Assembly (NCBI GenBank): GCA_003586115.2
Contig: QVOM02000034.1
Location: 139,687,937-139,751,936 of the forward strand
Direction: 5' to 3'
Source: Salvator merianae
Taxonomy: Eukaryota > Chordata > Lepidosauria > Squamata > Teiidae
Length of the DNA: 64,000 nt
A model generated the notes under the pieces. The model was not told the origin of the DNA. It was given only the letters and a program-made list of their open reading frames with translations, and did not search any database. How positions within the stretch are numbered: position 1 is the stretch's first letter; every line of letters begins with the position of its first letter. A program made the translations under genes and the position numbers. Positions 56,315-64,000 of this stretch are shown piece by piece.

Positions 56315-59300
56315 GTAATATTCATTCATTCATTCATTCATTTGTATTTCTATCCTGCTCTACACTGAGAGATCTCAGGGCTGGTCAAAAATAAAATCAA
56401 TGTAGAACACAATTAAAAAGAACTGACTGCAACATCAACAATGCCTGAAAGGGGAAGGGAGGCTGTTTTTTTAGCCAAAGGTTAGATGTCCGAATGCATA
56501 CAGTGAAGGTGCCTGACACACCTCAGAGGGAGGTGATTCCACAGTCTGGGCCTATCACCAAGAATGTCCTTTCACAAGCTCCTATTCATTTAACTGCTGA
56601 GGATTGTGAGACAGCCAAGAGGGTTTCACTGCCAGATCTTAAGAGGACAGGTAAGTCTATATGAGAGGAGCCTAGATATTTGGGGGCTAAGCTGTTTAAG
56701 GCCTTATAAATTAATGTTAGAATTTTGAATTGAGCTTGGTAGTGAACTGGCAAGCAGTACAGTTCTTTTAGGATTGGCATGATGTGCCAGCCAGTCCAGT
56801 CAGCAGTCTTACTGCTGCATTCTGCACCAGCTGCAGCTTCAGAACCATTTTCAAGGGCCATCCCACATAGAGCACATTACAGTGGTCTAGTTTGGAAGCT
56901 ACCAGAGCATGGATTACTTTATCCAAACCATCTCTGTGCAGAAAGGTCCACAGCTGGTAAACCAACCATAGCTGCCCAATGCCTCCACATGAGCTTCAAG
57001 CATCAGTGCAGAATCCAGGATTATCACCAGATTTCACTCTCATCTGAACCAGGACAGAACAGGACACCTCCCTACTTCATGGATGTGAGACCCTGTGACA
57101 CATGGCACCTCTGTCTTGTCTGGATTCAGCTTCAATATATTAGCCCCCATCCAGCCCATTACTGTCTCCAAGCACCTTCCTAGCGCCTCTAAGCACCTGC
57201 CAAGCACCTCAACTACCTCTTCTGATGCAGATGGCACAGAGAGCAAGAGCTAGATGCCCAATCCAGCAGGGCTCCTCTTATGTTCTTAAGTTCTTACCTG
57301 TATATTGATGGCACTTTGCCCCAAATCTCCAGATGATCTGTCCTGGCAGCTTTGTATAGAAGTTAATGAGCATGAGAGATAAGATCAATCCCTGAGGAAC
57401 TCCACTGTTAGTTCCCAGGATGTTGAGCAAGAATTTTCTACACCCATTCTTTGGTATTGACCTTGGAGATAGCAGTGGAAACATTGCAACACAGTGCCTC
57501 CAACTCCCCAAAGCCTTAACCTTTCCAGAAGAAACCATGGCCAATGGTATAAAATGGCTGAGACATCCAGAGGAACTGGAAGATTGCACTCCCCCCATCT
57601 TTCTCCTGAAGAAGTTCATCAACCAAGGTGGCCAAGATGTTTTCTGTGCCATACCTGGGCCTGAAGCCAGATTGAAATGGGTTGTGATAATCAGATTCCT
57701 CCAAGCCTGCCTACAGTTTAACAGCCACAGCTCTTTCTAATACTTTGCCCAGAAAGGATATGTTGGCTACCAGGCAATAATTTAACTCTTCTGTATCCAG
57801 GGAGGAGTTCTTGAGAAGGGGGCACAGCACAGCCTCTTAAACAGGTGACAGAACCAGCCCATCTCTCAAAGAGGCATTCACCACTCCCTGGATCCACCTG
57901 AACATACTTCACTGGGTAACTTTGATCAGCCAAGAAAAGCAAGGATCTTGAGATCATGTAGTTGGACAAACCCCAGCAAACAGCTGCTCCATACCCTTGG
58001 TCCACAATAATTGGGGTTAATCCAACCAGACAGTTCTGTGGATGCTTTCTGTAGATTACTGTCAACTGTGGCATCCAATTCCCTGCAAATATGAGAGACT
58101 TTGCCTTTAAGATGTCTGAAAACATGTCACAAGCGATATTGGTTGGCAGCCACCCATGCTTCCTTGGGCTCTATCTTGTAAGGTCATTCAACACTCAAAA
58201 ATGCTCTAGGATGCAATGGTGTCAGAGAAATAACTCCTTTTCACCGCCAGCACCACCACATTATAATATCCTCTATCTTGTTTTCAGTCAGACTCACATT
58301 GGGATCCATGCTGCTGCATTCTAACCATAAACCCTCCTGCTTCATTGCTTTTAGTTCCATGGAATACCAGGCTGCTTTACAGACTCCACAATAATGTTGA
58401 GGGAACGATTTCACAATGAAACCAGAGCTGTGGCAGGAGTGCCATTCATGTCAACTGGAAAATTCCCCCAAAGCACTCAGGAATCATTCATATTCCTTAG
58501 GTCTCTGAGGATGAACTGTGTCAATGGTCCTGAGCCCTGTGTAAGGAGGCTGCCTCTGTAAGCGCAAATATTTCAGCATATGATCCATCCATGACAATTA
58601 CCACCAGTCTTCCTCTCAACGGATTCTTACCAAGCCACTCTGTGGCAAAGACCAGATTGAAGGTATGGCCTGCTTTATGTGTTGGACAAGTTTCATATTG
58701 GGACAGCCCTTGCTTGACATGGAGGCCACAAAGACTTGAGCCAGCCCACTGAAGGTCACCTCAGTATGGATTTTGAAATTCCCTCAACACCACATTTGAA
58801 GACTATCTCAGCCAGCTCAGACAGGGAGACTGTCAGGCAGCAAAATGGGCAGTACACCAGCAGCATCTGTATTCTTTCTGACCTAACATCAGAAACAGCA
58901 TTTCAAACGCAGTTTTAGAATGAATTGGCCACCTGACAAGAGACATAGAGATCCTATGGACTACAGCAAAATCTTCTCTCCAACCCACAGGCCTAGAACA
59001 GTGCTGCACTGAGTAACCTGGGCGGCAGAACTAGGTGAGGCAAGGCCCACCTGGTCTAGGCCTCAGTGTCGTGTGCCAGATCAGCCCTACATCCAGAACT
59101 AAGTCATGGTTGATTAATGTTTCTGAACTGAACTGACATTCAGAAACAGCAGTACCAGGGCAGTGGGCCAGTTGACAGGCATCCTGAAATTCTGTTGGTT
59201 GGAAGGCAGACCAAGAGGAGTGATAGCTTCTGCCTCCCCCTGCCTATTATCACAGTGATGTTTTTTCCCTGTGACAATTCTCCCCTCCTTCCTGGTCTTG
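56315..59300 (-). mobile_element. CR1/L2-like LINE, antisense, nearly full length but degenerate
   Basis: On the minus strand the 5' end (about 59,290) matches the LINE at 21.88-22.0 kb (TTCCAACCA.CAGAATTT, LPTNRISGC against the same 5' region). The reverse transcriptase follows: QSGFRPRYGTENILATLVDE (about 57,675-57,615) and SGVPQGLILSLMLINFYTKL (about 57,405-57,345). Then come NPDKTEV, LVQNAAVRLLTG (about 56,815) and LNSLAPKYL. The 3' end is a GAATGAATGAAT tail at 56,320-56,341. Multiple stops and frameshifts are present. Confidence 0.82.
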
Positions 59301-59320
59301 GCACATCATTCCTCCCTCTA

Positions 59321-61290
59321 ATACATACACTGAAACTGAATCCAGACAAGATAGAAGTCCTGAGTCCTTTAAGATAAGTGGCATCCAATTCTGGATGGAG
59401 TTATTTTGCCCCAGAAAGAACAAGTATGTGATCCAGTGCTGCATTCCGACACGGCATTTAATCAGTTTACAGGCTGTCTTCAGTTCCCACTGGCCCGACA
59501 TGATCTTGCCTTTCCGTAGTTGTTTCTGGACTAAATTGGTGAAATCTGGACTACTTTACATTTGGATTTTATGAGTTCTCAAGCAGTTCCAGATCGCTAG
59601 CCAGCTTTACTTTATGATGTAAGAACGCGGAAGGAAACTATCTGGGAGGGACTGTACTTTTTTGAGGGAGTGCAGAGAGAGGTCTTTCCATTTCCTGCCA
59701 TCCAATGACAGACTTTGTGGGTGGGCAGGAGTCACAGTAGTTCCTTCTGCCTCCATTATCCCCCCTTCCCCCACTGCCAGGAGAAAAGAAAACCGTCCTC
59801 TCTTTTGCTTTGCTAAACTGCAGTCCTTTCTCTTCCTTTATCCCCCATTCGGCACTGCTAGGAAGAAATTAAAGGCTTCCTCCACTTCCGTCTGCTGATT
59901 AAACCAAAAAACAGACTGCACCTGTGCAGTCCTCTTGCCCCAACAAAGAACCCACTTGGTATCAGTTTTACCATCAGCAGCACACAGTTATATCGTGGGA
60001 CACATGCTGCTGTGGATGTCTTGGGGGGAAGTGAGGGAGAGTCCATTTGCTAGCCATTAACTACACTATCACAATAATAGAGCGCCCCCCCCCATTTCTC
60101 CCTCTTAACGGACCTCTCCCTGCTTTTGTGCTACTCTTAAATTGCACAATTGTGCAAAACTGCAATTGCAATGGAGCAGAAATTGCCATTTGCCCTTTAA
60201 GAAGCTTTACTGTGTGGTAGATGGGGTATTAAAGTTCTGCTTGTGTAGATACAGGCTGTAGGGGGAGAAGGAGCAAATGGCAAATGGCTAGTAATGCCTC
60301 CAAGTGAATCCATGTTCTGAAGCAGCAGTGGGGACATACAGAGGGCAGAGCTGGACTTTCATTCTCCTGTGAAGTCAAGATTTGAATGTTGGGACTGCAG
60401 CCAATCACTGACTGCACAGGGAGAGGAATTTGGCGAGGCGTGGAGGCAGAAAAGGTACGGTTTCCTTGTGCCAAGCACAGGAAACATCAGTGTGAGAGTG
60501 AGCAAATCCGAAGTGAGTCTGTGATAAAATGCAAATATGGAAACGATCAGAAGACGAAGTCAGTCCTCATACTCTTCCGATGTGGATTAAATTTATGATA
60601 TGAGACCGCGCCCTAGGAGTGTTTTTGAATTCATTGTTGTTATTTGAGGTCCATGTAGCAGTGGTAGCTAAGAATGCCTACCTCTACCTCTGACTGGTTT
60701 ACTAGCTTTCGCCTCCAGACTAGACTACTGTAATGGTCTCCATATGGAGCTACCCTTGAACATGGTCCAGAAGCTGGAAATAGTGCAGAATACAGCAGCT
60801 CGACTGCTAATGGGATTTTCTGGCTGGATGTACAACTGGAAAGATCATTATTGCCTACCTAATCACTTCCGAGCATGACTCAAGGTGAATATGTTTACAT
60901 ATAAAGCCCTAAATAACTTGGCTCCTGGTTATCTGAAGAAGTGCCTTCTCCCATATAGACCTGCCAGAGTATTAAGATCACAAGATGACAATCTTCTTGT
61001 AGTCCTGTCTCTTTTAGATGTGCGATGGCAATGACATGCTAGAGGGACTTTTCTGTGGTGGCCCCGAGATCTTGGAGGTACACCAAGCTTTGTATGTCTT
61101 TTGGCACCTTGTTAAAACATACGTCTTTACCTAGGTCTTTGATGCTTAGCTTCCTCAAAGTGTTTTCATGCCAGGGAGGGAGAGTTATATTTTAATTATG
61201 TTTTGCAGTCTTTTTTATGTTTTTTATCTTTTTATTGTTGGGACCTGCCCTGAGACCTTCATGTGAAGGGCAGGGTATAAATACTCAAAT
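59321..61290 (+). mobile_element. CR1/L2-like LINE, reverse transcriptase C-terminal part and 3' end, split by copy 4 of the TIR family
   Basis: The left part (59,325-59,440) reads LKLNPDKIEVL and the following loop. After the inserted transposon (59,441-60,616) it resumes at 60,617 with YLYL..LV, CN.L..LPLNMVQKLEIVQN-type sequence and NTAARLLMGF (about 60,790-60,825), then YKALNNLAPGYL (about 60,900). Its 3' UTR ends CCTGCCCTGAGACCTTCATG, GGGCAGGGTATAAATACT. Frames are broken; the quoted residues are corrected across shifts by eye. Confidence 0.75.
59441..60616 (-). mobile_element. 1.2-kb TIR repeat family, copy 4 (inverted orientation)
   Basis: It starts GCATTCCGACACGGCATTTA, which is copy 1's right end reversed, and ends GAGACCGCGCCCTA. 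It contains in reverse order the blocks of copy 1: CAACAAAGAACCCAC, GCACAATTGTGCAAAACTGC and CCAATCACTGACTGCACAGG. Flanks are CCAGTGCT on the left and GGAGTGTT on the right (6 of 8 alike), a possible 8-bp target duplication. It splits a LINE. Confidence 0.82.
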
Positions 61291-64000
61291 AATATAATGT
61301 AAACAAGTTAAAACAATATTAAGTAATCAACGAGTTAAAAACAGTTAAAGCTCTTGCAACCCATTCCACCCCAACTAAAACTCCTAAGGTTGTGGGCCAA
61401 GGGGAGATGTTCTCAGCCTCACTTTTCTCCAAGTGGTGACTCCCTTTGATGCCATAAAACAGCAAGCGTATATAGGTCAGACGAACCAATCAGGTGCTGT
61501 TAATGGCTCTTAGCTTGCTTGGACCCCGCAAACACTCCCCACTGCCCTCCTCTCTGCAGCCGAAACAGTCCCACTGGTCAAACCTGGAGATACTCCAGGA
61601 ACTAAAGGAACCGCAGCAGAGCAAACAGTGCCGGTCAGTCTCTCACTCTGGTGGTGACTGGGGGCCAATGGTCTTCAGTGGTGGGGGAAAATATGTTCCA
61701 CCGGCATAATGATTTCCCATGGTGCGCCAGAGTACCTGACAGTTTCAGCCTTCAGCCTTCTCCTCCTTTTCTATAGGAATGGCTAATCTAATCCAAAGCC
61801 ACATTTACCTCTTGCCAGCCTTCCTGAGGCTGCATGCCCCCGTGGGATTGTTGCCCCTCCACACACTCACAAGTGCAGTGGACAGCTGAGAAAGGAATTA
61901 TTGTGGGGATAATTATCAATCTGTTGATTAAAGACAAGGGCAAATTTCCATTCCCGACAGGTTGCTGGGGCAAACTACCACACTGCCATCTCATCCTCTA
62001 TTTTGGGCTTTATTTGTACACATTCTGGACTCTAATATGGATTAAGGGTGGGATGAGAATGCTACTGTGTGATTTTTAATAACTTCATGTGGATGCGGCC
62101 CTTTGTTGCTGCCCAAAGTCACTGGGGATAGAACAGTTGTTTGGAAGACCACACCAGGGCCCCAGGTAGTGGGCTACCCATCTCTGCTATATAGTCTGTG
62201 ATTCAGGCCACCTCCAGGTCTCATGATTGCGTCTTACCACCCCGCACCAAACACAAGGAACAGTTCCTTGCTCACCTTCATGTCTTTTGAGCAGTTTCCA
62301 CAATTGAGCCAACTGGAGCTCCTGGAAGCCAGCCAAGCACCCACCCACCCATTCCTCCTGTTGTTTAATAAGCACTTGGTTGGCTCCCAGAAGTCATCAG
62401 CTGGCCAATGGTGGTTGTTGCAAATAAGTGGAACAGCCATGGGAAACTCAGTATCATTGCTGGATTTGCCTTAATATCATTGAACACATTTTTGGGGCAT
62501 TGCAGTGGGAATGCCAAGAGGATCCTGGGTTTGGCCTCATGTCTGAAGATGGCCTAAGATAAAATTATTTGCCTGTTGTCCCAAGAAAAGCAGACAAAGC
62601 ATGTGGTCTCTACAGTTCTGCTATCTCAGGTGAACCTAAAGAGCAGTGGCAGCAAATCACAGACATCCTCTCTTGATTAACTGGGCCTTGTTTTTATTTC
62701 TTCATAACTCCTCCAGCTTTATGGACAGAACCCAAGGTGATTGCTTAACTGACAGGAAGCACAACAAACCAAGTCCCACACCTGAACTTTGGAAATAGCT
62801 GCTGGATTTTTCTCACACAACAGTGTTTATTGTTAATGACTAATGAAGAATTGCTGTATCCATGTATTTGCCTAGAACTTGTAAAAATGCTGAATTTGCT
62901 GTTCTGTGTCTTGGGGCTGCAGCACTTAACAGGCTTGCTTTATTGGAGGAACTTGCTCCTTGCCCAAGAATTCCTGAAAACATATATTTTCACTGTATGC
63001 TTTATTTCTGTTAGCAAATATCTTAATGCCATAAGTAAGGGATATTTTTATTTGGAGGAATATAATGTGACAACTCCAGCCAAAAACATTTGTGCAGCCA
63101 TAGGAATTTAACAACTGTTTTATTTTATTAGCTATATTTTCAAAGGCCTCTTCCCATGTTATTTAGTTCTGAACAGAATTTATGTTATGTACAGCTTAGA
63201 GATTGGTGTAGTTAATGAAGAACTATGTCCAACTATCCTGGAAATATAATTGAAGGATGGTCAAAAATGTCTGTATAAAATAAATAACAATGCTGTGGAG
63301 ATTATCGCTCTTTACAGAAAAGGTGATGAAGTGTGATCTTCAGAATTTTAATATGTTGAATAAATGTAAGTAGAAGAAGATGTAAGATAACAAGAAAATT
63401 CTACAAGATCAGGGAGATTTTTTTTTTCGTAATTGTTGTTCACAAATTCAGCTCATGTTTCACACCTGAGATTCCACTAGCTCCAGCAAAGCTGCAAATT
63501 AATGGAACATATTAATTAGGTACTACAGTCACGAACAGGCTGTTTCCATATTTTCCTTATTGGAACAATTCTACTAGACTAGCCCAGGTTGTTTGGTTTC
63601 TAGCCCGATTAATGCTGTTCACATTGTGAGAGCTGGATCGCATTGTTCTGGTCCAGCAGCACCAGCAATGCATATGGTCCAGCTGCTGGTCCATTCCTTG
63701 CGATCTGTCCTTCCATTGGAAGTTCTACCCATCCCATCCATGACTGGGTGATGCGCACATTGCTTCTACGTTGTGTCCAGTGAGCGAAGAGAGGGCCAAA
63801 TATCACGGGGTCTGGCTCTAACACTGCAGGGTTGAGACCTAGCCGTTTGACTCCAGAAACAGATCTGCGAGGCCCCAGCCCTGTGCAACATCGGAAGTGG
63901 TGCAGAAGTGCCACTCCTGGAGGGCTCCTGCTGCAGCAGGTACACTTGCCGACTGCTTTTATATCAATAATTAGCATCCAAAGATTTGGTCAACAAAATA
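61291..64000. other. Unassigned DNA to window end
   Basis: Short frames (61,494-61,709; 62,223-62,474; 62,830-63,111; 63,609-63,977 minus) have no domain that I recognise. At about 62,085-62,105, TCATGTGGATGCGGCCCTTT resembles the right end of a short DNA transposon (compare 54,850), but no left partner was found. No gene is supported. Confidence 0.45.

Noticed and set aside
63609..63977. 122-codon minus-strand frame near the window end as a real gene
   Set aside because: No domain, no splice context and no homologue that I recognise; it is left as unassigned DNA.
1..64000. CRISPR arrays, bacterial operons, phage or toxin-antitoxin systems
   Set aside because: Intron-exon structure, LINE/LTR content and AT-rich spacing show vertebrate nuclear DNA. 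No spacer-repeat arrays or polycistronic layout exist.
1..64000. tRNA, rRNA or snRNA genes
   Set aside because: No cloverleaf with A and B box pairs or other RNA-gene signature was noticed by eye. A tRNAscan or Infernal run would be decisive.

Overview
The window looks like nuclear DNA of a non-avian reptile, most likely a squamate (lizard, gecko or snake). It is AT-rich with large introns, and it is dense in CR1, L2-like and L1 LINEs, a Tc1 element, hAT-like short DNA transposons and Ty3/gypsy LTR remnants. Two signs favour a sauropsid: a CR1 3' end with the ATTCTATG repeat at 14,866-14,881, and a LINE/SINE tail of the GGCGGCATACAAATCTAAT type at about 18,079-18,125. The species call is inference.

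One protein-coding gene can be read completely: HMGCS2, mitochondrial HMG-CoA synthase, on the + strand from about 26.47 to 51.31 kb. It has nine coding exons with GT-AG junctions whose phases all agree. They join to 1,533 nt, or 510 codons plus stop; the human protein has 508 residues. Exon 1 encodes a basic presequence with no acidic residue, and the C terminus ends ARRPV as in human HMGCS2. The catalytic Glu, Cys and His are all present (E133, C167, H302). A compact promoter lies just upstream, with a DR1 PPAR element (26,339-26,351), a forkhead site, a GC box and a TATA-like box. This matches the fasting/PPAR-alpha control known for mammalian HMGCS2.

Layout. 1-6.36 kb: mostly unrecognised AT-rich DNA, with a short DNA transposon (97-593) and one exon-like ORF of unknown identity (3,722-3,864). 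6.4-7.9 kb: antisense L1 fragment. 8.95-10.5 kb: Tc1-like transposon with a TA duplication. 12.2-12.6 kb: Ty3/gypsy integrase end and chromodomain. 12.6-14.9 kb: CR1. 16.1-17.06 and 19.8-21.28 kb: L1 fragments. 21.36-23.4 kb: L2/CR1-like LINE 5' part, split by a 635-bp solo LTR. 24.27-24.71 kb: hAT-like MITE. 25.2-26.06 kb: duplicated segments around another MITE. 26.3-51.3 kb: HMGCS2, whose introns hold further nested elements, including two copies of a ~1.2-kb TIR repeat, a second solo LTR inside a LINE, and an inverted LINE pair. 51.56-61.3 kb: a third and fourth copy of the 1.2-kb repeat, an antisense CR1 split by a DNA transposon with a ~150-bp palindrome, and antisense and sense L2-like LINEs. 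61.3-64 kb: nothing recognised.

No RNA gene, CRISPR array or bacterial-type system was seen. The more unusual material is the layering of transposons and the ketogenic promoter, not a new gene system.
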